This document shows, in pieces, positions 51,001-60,634 of a stretch of 64,000 nt of DNA. Each line of letters begins with the position of its first letter. The first letter of the stretch is position 1. The notes beneath the pieces were generated by a model. It ran no database searches. It was not told the DNA's origin and was given only the letters and a program-made list of their open reading frames with translations. The position numbers were made by a program, and so were the translations under genes. Origin of the DNA: Pyrenopolyporus hunteri (taxonomy: Eukaryota > Ascomycota > Sordariomycetes > Xylariales > Hypoxylaceae); the NCBI GenBank assembly GCA_902806595.1, contig CADCXC010000043.1, positions 620,001-684,000 on the forward strand, given 5' to 3'.

Positions 51001-52420
51001 TATTTTATTATATCCGTCCTTAAAAAATCTTCGAATAAATTAAACCGATAATAAATTATTTTAATGTAAAATATTCGTTTTCGAAAGTAAAATATTATTA
51101 TTTTTAAATAAAATAACAAATTTATTAACTTCGTAATAATCGAATTAAAAGTATTCGACTTTATTAATAGGTGTAAATTTAATTAAAACTAAGTAAAATC
51201 CTTTAATTAAAATTTAAAAAAAAAGGGGGGATTTTCCTTTAAAATTTATATAATCGACTACTTTTTTTACCAACGATAATAACGAACGGTTAAAAATAAT
51301 CGATGATATCTTTTTAATCGATTTTATTGTTTAAATTTTAACGCGGGTTAAAAAAATCTTTATAAATAAAACAATGATAAAAATAATTCGAAATTCGAAA
51401 GTATATTTAATTTCGCGTAACTTTTATTTTTAAAGTAATTTATTTATAATGTTTTATTTATTAATTTAAATTAAAATAAATTATTATTTTTAATAATTAT
51501 AATTATAATCGAAGCCGTTATTTTCGAAAGTTAAAATTAATATAATTTTAATTATCGATTATTAATTTCGAAAGTAAATTTTTACATTTTTTAAATTAAA
51601 TATATTTATTAATAAATTTTAATTATATATGTAACAATAATTAATATTATTTTATTACGAAAATATATTTACATAAATTATAAAATAAATTAAAGTTTTT
51701 TTTAATATTATATTATTTTATTTAATTATTTTTATAGTGTTTATATTAAATGTTATTATAATTATAATAATAATAAATGTTTATTTAAACGTAATATATA
51801 TTAATTTATTAATATAAAATAATTATTTTAACTATTTATAATAAATAATAAAAAACATATATAAATAAACGACATATTTAAAATTATCTTTAATTCGTTT
51901 TTAATATTTATACGCGTCAAAAAATCGTAATTTATTTCGAATTTTACTTTTTAAATAATTAAAAATATTAAGATTTAATTATTTAATATTATCGATTAAA
52001 TTAAAAAATTCGAATATTAAAAGTTAATCGTAAATATTTAACGTTATATTTATTTAAATTTATAAAATTATATTCGTAAAATATATGTTTTTTATATATT
52101 TTTTATATATATTTAATTTAATAATTTAATTAATTATTCGAAAGTTTTTATATAATAAAAAAATTATTTTTTATATTATATAAAATTTTAATTTATTAAC
52201 TTCGTAAAAAGTAAAAAAAAAAAAAAACGTAAATTATAATTCGTAAAAACGAAATTTAATTTATATTAAATATATTTAATAAAACGGCGAAATTATCGCG
52301 TACTTCGTTATCGATTATTTAATTTCGTTAAATAATTATTTAATATTTATAAAAATTATTTTTTTTATTTACGAGTAAATATTTATAATAATTATATAAT
52401 TAATACGTATTTTATAATAA

Positions 52421-52678
52421 TATAATTTCGTATTAAAGTATTTATTATAACGATAATAATAATAAATATATTTTTATTAAATACTTCGTCGTTTTACGTA
52501 ATAAATATTTAAAATATAACTTTTAAAAATAATATATTTATTAATTAATACGAAATTAAACCGTTTATAATTTTTATATATATATAATTTAATTTATTTT
52601 ATTTATTTTATATTTTTTATTATACGATTATATAATAATTAATCGATTATTAATTAACGACTTTTTATTTATTTAATA
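52421..52678 (+). repeat. 260-bp solo-LTR-like repeat, copy F
   Basis: Starts TATAATTTCGTATTAAAG, includes ATAACGATAATAATAAT, TTCGTCGTTTTACGTAAT and TATACGATTATATAATAA, ends TTTATTTAATA. It is the last recognisable repeat before the right edge of the block. Confidence 0.8.
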
Positions 52679-52835
52679 TATTTAATTATTTTTATTAAAA
52701 TATCGAAATTAATTTAAAATTAAAATTTATCGTAAATAAATAATTTTAAAATAATTAAATAATTTAAAATTATTCGTAATAATATACGCAGATAAATACC
52801 TATTAAAAAAGTCCAGCTGGTTACAGTTGGCCATA

Positions 52836-52912
52836 TACGGTATGTCGCACTATGTGTTAAATAGTACGGTAAAATAAAAATGAATGGCGGTTTGGCGGTT
52901 CTCTGGACTTCG
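52836..52912 (-). repeat. Right arm of 77-bp inverted repeat bordering the AT-rich block
   Basis: Reads TACGGTATGTCGCACTATGT at its inner end and GGACTTCG at its outer end; the reverse complement matches 24910-24986 at 69 of 77 positions with no gap. A CCTAGG follows 8 bases outside (52921), mirroring the CCTAGG 9 bases outside the left arm. Confidence 0.85.
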
Positions 52913-54116
52913 ACTAGGGTCCTAGGGGTAAACAACAACACACTGTAAGAGCCCATGTTTAATCACCGCCCTTCCAATCGACATCGACGAGGCGTCTGTA
53001 GCTATCAAGAGTCCTTATTTGCCCATTGCGTATGCGGCTATTGATGGCCACCCACAAAACTTTCCACCCATCAAAATATCAACAGAGAATAGTGAAAAAA
53101 GCGACGATGTCGCTGGGTAAGGTAACGTAAACGGTTCACGTACTAAATGCCGTTTTTCCGAATGGGGCCAAATCCAAGAAATCTGTCCACTAACCGTAGC
53201 GTTTGTCTTAAGGATTCACGCGCGGCCACCAGGGCCTAGTTGGCTAGTCACCTCTAAACGCTCGACCTTTACATACGAGAAGACTGAACGTCACTGAGTT
53301 GATCCAACTACATATCATAAAATATAATAACTACCGATCTTATTGACCCCTACAAGCCAACTCAGACACTTATGTAACTCCCATAATTATATCAAACGGT
53401 TTAATATCCCCTCAACGAATCAAACCACCAAAACACGGAAACTCGATGCAGGATCGCCAATTACCCGATTGGGCAATAGGACAAGCATTTGCCAAGTCGT
53501 GCCAAGTTTTTTGGTCTTCATGACGTCCAATCTGGTGCCAACGAATCAGATCGGTGGGCCAGATGGAGACGGGCCTTACAAGCTACAACATTACCATGCT
53601 CGATTTACCTAAGAGAACCCAATGCGACACGACTTCAATGCTTCGATCCGCCAGCTTGAAACTTGCTGATTGGTTTCGCTTGACATGGGCGATCTGGTTC
53701 ACTGCCATTCCCATGTTACTCGGATTCTGGTGCCGAGCCCGTAACCTGGCTCGAGTTATCAGGTATCGTCAGTCTGCGTCTTGCCCATGTCACAGCTTTC
53801 TCTTACCACCTTGATCATGACGTCAATTTCTGGCGCGTCAGATATTAAGATGTTGTGTACGTGAGGATTGATGTTTCAACAACGACAAGCCTCCAGCTCA
53901 GATAAAATCGGCCTCTACTGCCACTCTCACCGTCAACCTCGACCTACCCCTACATTGCCGCCGTAACCCCCCTTTTCCCTACTTGCGACTACCGGGCACC
54001 TATCCCACTTTTTGGGATTTGTTCGGGACACATCTCGCTCGTTTAGGCCGCTTTATAGCTATTTATCAGCACGATCAAATTCGTACACGTTCCCCCCTGC
54101 AGCGCGTCCAGTGAAA
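52913..54116. other. Intergenic region right of the AT-rich block
   Basis: Normal composition returns at once. Frames of under 90 codons at 53343-53814 have no recognisable similarity. The last 250 bases are C/T-rich (for example ACCCCCCTTTTCCC near 53965), as often seen in fungal promoters and leaders of expressed genes. Confidence 0.5.
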
Positions 54117-55311
54117 ATGGGCCTCTTTAACCGTCGTCACGCCGACGGGGCCAACAACGGTCATGCCAACGGACACCGGGATGGAAATGTCCGCGACACC
54201 GTATCCTATCCCATGGCGGTTCGCCCAAGTTTCGGACAGTGGCTTAAAGTTACCTGGCTTGACATCATCACCATGGTGTGCATGGGTGCTATAGGGCTCG
54301 GCGTATGTTCACAATCCCCCTCATCCTCGCAGATATTTGTATTCGTAAAAGGGGTTCCTCTACTAATCGTAGAACTAGGTATATGAGGCAAATCCGGCTC
54401 CTACTCGCTCCTTCGCAGTAACCTTTTCCGACGGTGAGGTGGTCTACCCGGAGTTCGCGTACCCGCTACGCAAGGAGATCATCCCCATCTGGCTGGCGGC
54501 GTTCCTGGCCGCGGTCATCCCAATCGTCGTTATCCTGCTCATGCAGATCCGAGTGCGATCATTCTGGGACGTTAATAACGGCGTCATCGGACTTCTATAC
54601 TCGCTCATCACCGCCGCTGTCTTCCAGGTCTTCATCAAGTGGCTCATCGGCGGACTGCGGCCTCACTTCCTCGCCGTGTGCAAGCCCGACACGTCCCTCG
54701 CGAGCAATGCCCCCGGCGTCAAGGGCGCGGGATACAACGCCGCTGGCTATTCCAACATCTACTACACCAAGGAGATCTGCACGGGCGACGAGAACCAGAT
54801 CAACGACGCGCTCGAGTCGATGCCGTCCGGCCATAGCACCGCCGCCTTCGCCGGCTTCATATACCTAGCAATCTACCTCAACGCCAAGCTCAAGGTCTTC
54901 GCCAACTACCACCCGGCCATGTGGAAGCTGATCGCGGTGTACGCGCCCGTCCTCGGCGCGACCCTGATCGCCGGCGCCCTGACCATCGACGAGTTCCACA
55001 ACTGGTACGACGTCGTGGCCGGCGGCATCATCGGCACCGTCATGGCCTTCTCGGCCTACCGCATGTGCTACGCGTCGATCTGGGACTGGCGTTGGAACCA
55101 CGTCCCTCTGCACCGCGGACAGCCCTGCTTTTACACGTACGACAGCGTCGAGCTTATGGATGCCCTGTGGACGCGCAAGGCGGGCTGGGGTGCGGGAGCC
55201 TCGGGTTACGGCGGCGGCGCGCACCCTACTAATGGCCACGGCGGCGTGACGGGATTTACCCGGAAGCCTGTCGGTACCAGTGCGGCGACGAGGGGGGATG
55301 AAATGGTTTGA
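54117..55311 (+). CDS. PAP2 family lipid phosphatase (diacylglycerol pyrophosphate phosphatase type), 2 exons
   Basis: Integral membrane phosphatase that dephosphorylates lipid phosphates such as diacylglycerol pyrophosphate and phosphatidate, likely in vacuole/ER membranes. Exons 54117-54302 and 54379-55311; the intron (GTATGT to ACTAG, 76 nt) joins IGLG to VYEANPAPTRSF and gives 372 residues. Motifs: motif 1 KWLIGGLRP (K149 to RP156-157), motif 2 PSGH (211-214), motif 3 HNWYD with H269 and D273. The Ser-Arg that normally precedes the motif-3 His is not at its usual place (sequence reads GALTIDEFH). About six hydrophobic segments are seen. The N-terminus is hydrophilic, the C-terminal tail Gly-rich. 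Strong GC-rich codon use contrasts with the AT block 1.2 kb away. Confidence 0.92.
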
Positions 55312-55886
55312 GAAAATCATCTGACATATCTATCCGGTTCCTTTTATCATCCTCGGGGACAGGAGTCACATAAGCACGTGAGATGGTTGGGGTAACTATA
55401 ATATCGATGTAACTTGTACGGCGATGGCCAGACGGGGACAATCACGATCACGATGTGGTAATGGTCTTATGAACGAATATATGAAACAAGTCGATAACTA
55501 TTTAATAGCGAATTTAAACAACGAATACGATCTAATTTCAAACCCCTTTTTAACCTTGTCATATCATGTAAAATTGGAGTCATCAATTATATCTCTTGCC
55601 GCGTGGACACGTACGACCTGATGTACGAAGGGAGGTATGTTTCTTTAACTCGGCGTATCTAGAAGGGAGCTTGGCTCATATTAGCAGTCTGTGCGACTAT
55701 GAAGTTGTTTGCCTTACCATGAAAAAGTATAGAGCACATAAAGAATACGTTCGGGATCCTGTAACAAACCTGTAACGTTAATACCTTTATAAATCCACCT
55801 GGGAATGCACGTAGGTGCATATATTTAGAGATAGCTGGATACCTACCTAGGTAGGTAGCTATCGTCACAGGAAGCAATACGGAAAT
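55312..55886. other. Intergenic region between PAP2 and kinase-like genes
   Basis: No gene seen. It contains the 3' end of the PAP2 gene and the promoter of the next gene, with a perfect TACC/TAGG palindrome near its end. Confidence 0.5.
55840..55857. repeat. Perfect 18-bp palindrome TACCTACCTAGGTAGGTA
   Basis: Self-complementary without spacer, flanked by AGCT on both sides, ending 29 bases before the start codon of the APH-like gene, so probably within its 5' leader or core promoter. Same motif family as 7714 and 21991. Confidence 0.75.
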
Positions 55887-57074
55887 ATGGCATACAAGTC
55901 CGACAGTTCGTCCCCGGATTGTAACGTGGAGTCTAAAATATCCGCTCCCTTACGGAATGATGAGCCATTTGATACGTTCCAAGCCCGCGTTCTAACGTTC
56001 GCACAAAACAACCTTTGGCCAGATGCTGAGGGAGGGGACGTAACGATAGAACTGTTATCGGATGGAAGACATAAGCGTATCATCGCTTTGACGCGACGAA
56101 AGGAGGAAGGCCGCGACGACTCCGCAGATAACGCCCGGGATATCTTACAGGTCCCTCGATCAAACACTGTCCAAGTAGATTATAGCGTTGCCGTCTTACG
56201 CTTCCTCGAGCGTTATCCAGCGATACCCGTTCCTCGTGTTATAGGATTTGACGGTACATCCGTGAACCGATTAGGATTCCCGTACATGCTTCAGAATCGT
56301 GTCGATGGGGTTGAGCTAAAGTCTATCTTCCCGAAACTTAGTCGTCAGGACAAAATAAGGGTTACGCGCGATCTCGCTAACATATACCGTCAGATGATAC
56401 GCATCAAAAGCTCCGCGCCCGGGTACGTTAAGATCCGGCCGGAGAACGAAAATGGTCGCAAAGAGCCGTTCGAGGTTACCCCTTTTGGATCTAACACCCC
56501 CCAGACGGCGTTTCCGCATATGAATAGAACGACTTCTCGTATCAGGCCTCTGACTAACTTTGCGACCCTGATAACGAATGAGCTCGCGCATTATATAGGT
56601 CGTGACGAACCCGAAATAGCGAAATTTCTTTGTGAGGAAGTATCGAGGATCGATGCCAGAGGAGCATTCGACGCTCCTAATTGCCTAGCTCACCTCGACC
56701 TCGGTCCCCACAACATCCTCGTCAACCCGACGACCGAGTTATTGCAGCCTATTATATCGTCCGTGCTTGGCCACGATAATTTTGCCTTTGTCCCGGCGTT
56801 CATGGCCTGCACGCCGCCAAACTGGATTTGGCGCAAGCCGGAGGAGGGAATAGGAAACAGACTGCCGTATGGTTACAGCAACCTTAAGGGCGAAGCAAAG
56901 CAACTCAAGTTGCTGTTTGAGGAGACCGCCGGCCCAGACTACAAGGAATATTCAGGCCTCTGGTACGAACTCCCTAGGGAATTCATACGTCTTGCCTTCG
57001 GCCGCCGGGTACCCCTGAATGAAAAGATTAAAGAGATTAAAGAATTGGCGTTGATGTGTCGCCCACTGTCATAG
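55887..57074 (+). CDS. APH-like (aminoglycoside phosphotransferase/choline kinase fold) kinase, intronless
   Basis: A 395-residue single-exon protein of the fungal expanded APH family, whose substrates are mostly unknown. Visible features: an N-lobe with DVTIELLSDGRHKRI (51-65), the FPYMLQNRVDGVEL hinge region (131-144), the catalytic loop HLDLGPHN (269-276, HxDxxxxN with D271 and N276) and the metal-binding segment GHDNFAFVPAF (295-305), where D297 would be the DFG-type aspartate. A cytosolic protein is likely, as no signal or membrane segment is seen. Bacterial-style resistance should not be assumed; in fungi this fold is common with unknown small-molecule or protein substrates. Codon use is less GC-rich than in the PAP2 gene beside it, in line with a weakly expressed or faster-evolving accessory gene. 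Confidence 0.8.
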   Translation: MAYKSDSSSPDCNVESKISAPLRNDEPFDTFQARVLTFAQNNLWPDAEGGDVTIELLSDGRHKRIIALTRRKEEGRDDSADNARDILQVPRSNTVQVDYSVAVLRFLERYPAIPVPRVIGFDGTSVNRLGFPYMLQNRVDGVELKSIFPKLSRQDKIRVTRDLANIYRQMIRIKSSAPGYVKIRPENENGRKEPFEVTPFGSNTPQTAFPHMNRTTSRIRPLTNFATLITNELAHYIGRDEPEIAKFLCEEVSRIDARGAFDAPNCLAHLDLGPHNILVNPTTELLQPIISSVLGHDNFAFVPAFMACTPPNWIWRKPEEGIGNRLPYGYSNLKGEAKQLKLLFEETAGPDYKEYSGLWYELPREFIRLAFGRRVPLNEKIKEIKELALMCRPLS

Positions 57075-57609
57075 TCTATAGGATTATCTAGCAATGTAAG
57101 GCGCAGCCGTTCGAGATAGGTCTTGGATGACCTTAGATTGACTGCTGGGGAGCTAACTATAAGACTTCTATTTTAGTTATATAGTCTTACCGTAGGCGCT
57201 GGGGCCTGGGGTCGGCGGGAGGGTGGTCGGTAAGCAGATGGTCACTACTTTTCACGTTCGAGTGGTTTGAAAGCATGTATTATGCTCGCCTAGGTTTCTA
57301 ATAGCAAGATTATCCTTTTAGAACATTAGACGCCTAGATCTACGGGAGCGTATTATTAATATCAGCCAAGTAATACTGAATTGGTGTCTACCTATGGTCT
57401 CCCCGTTCGTACCTCCATTCTTATTGTGCTACCTAGGTGCAAGTAGATTAAGGCCGTTGGTGACTAGCATCTGCTACTTATTCGCAGTCCTAGGAGAAGA
57501 CTCTCGTTATTGTTTAGCGCTTTTCGGCCCCTTGATGATGGCAATAGTGTGTGGGTATTCATGTTTCTAAGTAGCTAACACAATAGTACCCCTTATCATT
57601 TACGGACCC
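57075..57609. other. Intergenic region between convergent genes
   Basis: Both neighbours end here; no additional gene or RNA is visible. Confidence 0.5.
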
Positions 57610-58410
57610 TTACTCTCGATATCTACCCTCATATCTAGCGCGACTGTGTCCGAAAGCTCTACAGTCATGACAGAAAACCCCAGTAAAAGCCTCATGACTG
57701 TGACGTCCGGAGAAATGGCCCCTAGGAAGAAGTCTCCCGCAACCCCGATGATCCAAGGAGCCTGTCCAGCAGATTGCGAAGTCTCCGGGAATCGAATTCA
57801 ACCCCTTTCTGCAGTCCACACAGGTTTCCATAGGGGTCTCATTTCTGGGAGTCAACTTAAACTTCTCACCTGGGAGTATTAGTCTGCAACAGGGGCACCA
57901 TAGAACTACCAGACTGGGTATGGTTGAAACGGCCTGGAAGTCCGTCGAGAGCATCGCCCAAGGTGGCCGCTGAGTAGGGAACGGTGCTCGGGGAGAGATA
58001 TTGTGGCGAGATGACCTACGAACCCCCGTGGCATTCTCCGCAATCTCGAGACCTTCGACCGTTTTAGCCAGATGCGTAGTCGGACAATCCTCTCTCGGCT
58101 CCTCAGAGCTACGGCTCGTCTGTTCCGGTGCTACGTAAGTCCACCCTTTCATAAAGTCTGGGGTCGGTATTCTGTAATCGGAGTCGAAGGAGATTCCAAT
58201 CGGCAAATTCTCTGCCGTCCATTCGAAGCTGTCGACTATCGAGTCTATGAAAAAGGGTGATTCTAGGCTTGGATGCAGACTCTCCTCGTCGCTTTGCGCT
58301 AGATACGTTGTCTGCTCATCTTTCGACCGACTCTCAGAGTCATAATGGACGACGGGATTATTATCGGGATCATCCATCGTGTGATATTCTGCTTCTGCGT
58401 GATGTGCCAT
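57610..58410 (-). CDS. Hypothetical protein with C-terminal Cys-rich, probably zinc-binding, region
   Basis: I do not recognise this 266-residue protein. The N-terminal 130 residues are acidic and low in order-promoting residues (MDDPDNN, DEESLHPSLE), probably disordered. A short basic patch RRSSRHN follows at 131-137. The C-terminal 100 residues carry three CxxC pairs, C172-C175, C197-C200 and C247-C250, plus C214, C224 and several His, a spacing that suggests two zinc sites. RGHFSGRH (230-237) and the CHDC pair are the most conserved-looking parts. No signal peptide or membrane segment is present. The start is the first ATG after upstream stops; no intron is needed. It could be a lineage-specific nuclear protein, but no function is assigned. 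Confidence 0.6.
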   Translation of the reverse strand: MAHHAEAEYHTMDDPDNNPVVHYDSESRSKDEQTTYLAQSDEESLHPSLESPFFIDSIVDSFEWTAENLPIGISFDSDYRIPTPDFMKGWTYVAPEQTSRSSEEPREDCPTTHLAKTVEGLEIAENATGVRRSSRHNISPRAPFPTQRPPWAMLSTDFQAVSTIPSLVVLWCPCCRLILPGEKFKLTPRNETPMETCVDCRKGLNSIPGDFAICWTGSLDHRGCGRLLPRGHFSGRHSHEAFTGVFCHDCRAFGHSRARYEGRYRE

Positions 58411-60634
58411 GTTAGTGTCGCTAGGGTGTAGATATGGCGGTTCCTAATTGTCGATGGAGGCGGACGATGATACTTTGCAGAACATCCCCTAGCAGAGATG
58501 GGTTGGACGAAGGGCAGAATTAAATATTATACCACTGCCCCTAAATAACTACACCAGATAGTTTTATTTACTAGATCTGAGGAGAAGCTGTATCAGTGAC
58601 GACATGATCGGTTATTACATGAGTCTCTCTACTATGCAATAGATAGGCGACCCCAAGTCATAGCTTTTCTTACTACCAATTATACGAGAAGTCTGCGACC
58701 TCCATCGGTTCCTATTGCTGATTTGTCTGGATACGGATAGTGAATGGCGCCCAGGTCGTGATGGTGAGTCTGGTGAGTCCGTAGGTTATCTATCAACTAA
58801 TAAAGTAACCACTACCTACCTCTTATAGGGGTACCTAGAAATATACTCCGGATGAATCGTACTCCTATGAAAGGAAGGATCACTGCTAAGGGGTAGGTAT
58901 TGGCGTAATCACTGAATGCCTATATTCGGTCTTCCCAACATTATATTCACCACTAGAGCGTGTCAGTGCATAGATCGATCGCAACACATCTGCTAAATAT
59001 TGGTTGCGTGGTCACATTGTGTGAATGATCTAAAGTTCATGTAGTTACAAAAATAATAACTACGAACCGTGGCGCGTAGAATATAGGTTTGAGACAATAC
59101 CCGTTGTTTGATTTCAGATACCGAACCTCACGAAGTGAATATCCCAATGGGCGGACGGGGAGCACCCAAACGAGAGTTTGGAATAATATATATTACGCTC
59201 GCGCCATTAGTACCTAATAATCTTTATTTTCTACATCGTACTGGCTAAGCCGCGAATTGTTACGCCCCCCCCCCCAATTCCTCTTCCTAACGGGTTCGTA
59301 AAAAGGGTTAGCTCCTGACGACGCCCTAATCGTTTTTTACGATGAAAGCCTCCGATGTTAAGCCCGAATGGATCTCGAAGAAGGATAATTTAATAAATAT
59401 TAAGAAAAAAAAAACGTACAACACTAGGTATTCGCTGGTCGTCACCGACCCAACTACTAATCTAGCGATATCCGGCTTGTCTAGGGGGAGAGCAGACGGG
59501 ATCCCGAATTTTCCAGATTCTATGGTCGTACGTGACAGTCTACTGGGTTAGTATTGGTTATATCTTCGCTCTCTAATGAGGTGGCGTCGTGATTCTGTCT
59601 AGGTGTGTTCTTACTATTGATATAACGAAGAACCGACTCTAGAAGCCTATTAAAGATTCTAGGGATCCCGGAATAATCTGATAATTGCTTGAATATTCAT
59701 TGGCGCATATTTGACTGGAACTATTGGGTTGCACTTAGATAAGGTGTTGTTGGCAACCGATAATTTTCACGATGCAGCCTGCTCGCCGTTTCGAGCTAGC
59801 ACACCTCTCCCGTCACATTTTTGAACGCCCCCACTCCTACGCGCGGTGAAGTCTACCCACTTAGGTAGGGTATTTGGGAATAGGTTCATAGGGTAAATAT
59901 CCTAATAATATGCATCTTGGCTCTAAATTGGAGATTAATATGTTAATGGGCTCGCGAAACTGGTGGTGGTAATCAAATCTGAGTATTTCGTGTGGCTTAG
60001 TTGAGTTATAACTACCTAATCTGGCGATCAAGGTGTCTTGCGAATAGGAAGGGTCCGAAAATAGGGGTGACCTGTTGGTTAAAAGCGCAAGAATGGTCAA
60101 AATATTGTGTAATGGTTTACTCTGTGCCATATCACGTTAACCCGAAGACCGACCAAGCGGCCCCTACGCCCCGCAAGACAATCTTAATCTATGTGAAGGT
60201 ATATAGATGCGGTGAAGACAAAATACCCACTAATACTGATAAGTCCTCCTTGTCTGGCTTATCCAATGGACAACTACGATGACTCCACTCCATCTAGACC
60301 ACAAGCTGAAGCCGGTACGTTATCCATAAGCGGGTCCATCCGGATGCAAGCCAAGGCCGGACTCGCGATAATGCCTAGCCGGCGTCGGCGCGTGGACCCT
60401 TGGATCGGCTTCGGAGTTGCCTACTTTGGCAGTACCGTCTCGGTGTGTTCTTCTTCTTAAGATAACAGAAGAACTGCGTTGAATTACGGTTCTTACCGCC
60501 GACAGCTACTCTGTCCCTCGGAGGTCGTCATTATACGCCCCTAGAAGCTTGTTGCCGGACGTTGTTCATCAAGATGATGAGACACAAGAGCCGAATTTAC
60601 GGCGGTAGGCTGATCGCCTTGATCACCCTTGTCG
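58411..60634. other. Divergent intergenic region, 2.2 kb
   Basis: Shared upstream region of the Cys-rich protein gene and the sugar transporter gene. Frames such as 59342-59551 and 60001-60282 are short and unrecognisable. A C11 homopolymer is at 59265-59275. A frame at 60212-60460 precedes the transporter but does not resemble a transporter N-terminus. Confidence 0.5.

Larger units (their letters stand above)
24987..52835. mobile_element. 27.8 kb AT-rich, RIP-like block (transposon graveyard, giant element or centromeric isochore)
   Basis: Sequence switches abruptly to A/T with sparse C and G. Nearly every C is followed by G, with CpA and TpG almost gone and TpA abundant: the signature expected when RIP has converted CpA to TpA to saturation. 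Long A or T homopolymers are frequent (for example near 25206, 27543, 28833, 29343, 34868). No frame exceeds about 90 codons and those that exist are A/T-codon artefacts. Repeats inside, listed separately, show that transposon-derived DNA contributes. I tried to read degenerate reverse-transcriptase or integrase in stretches that keep more G (about 45.5-46.9 kb) and could not support any. A centromere is an alternative reading; nothing in sequence alone decides. Confidence 0.85.

Noticed and set aside
24987..52835. Mitochondrial DNA insertion
   Set aside because: AT content fits, but no rRNA, tRNA or mitochondrial protein could be recognised and CpG-only cytosine is not a mitochondrial feature.
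24910..52912. Starship giant transposon
   Set aside because: No tyrosine-recombinase captain gene is visible and Starships are not defined by long terminal inverted repeats; RIP decay could hide a captain, but there is no support.
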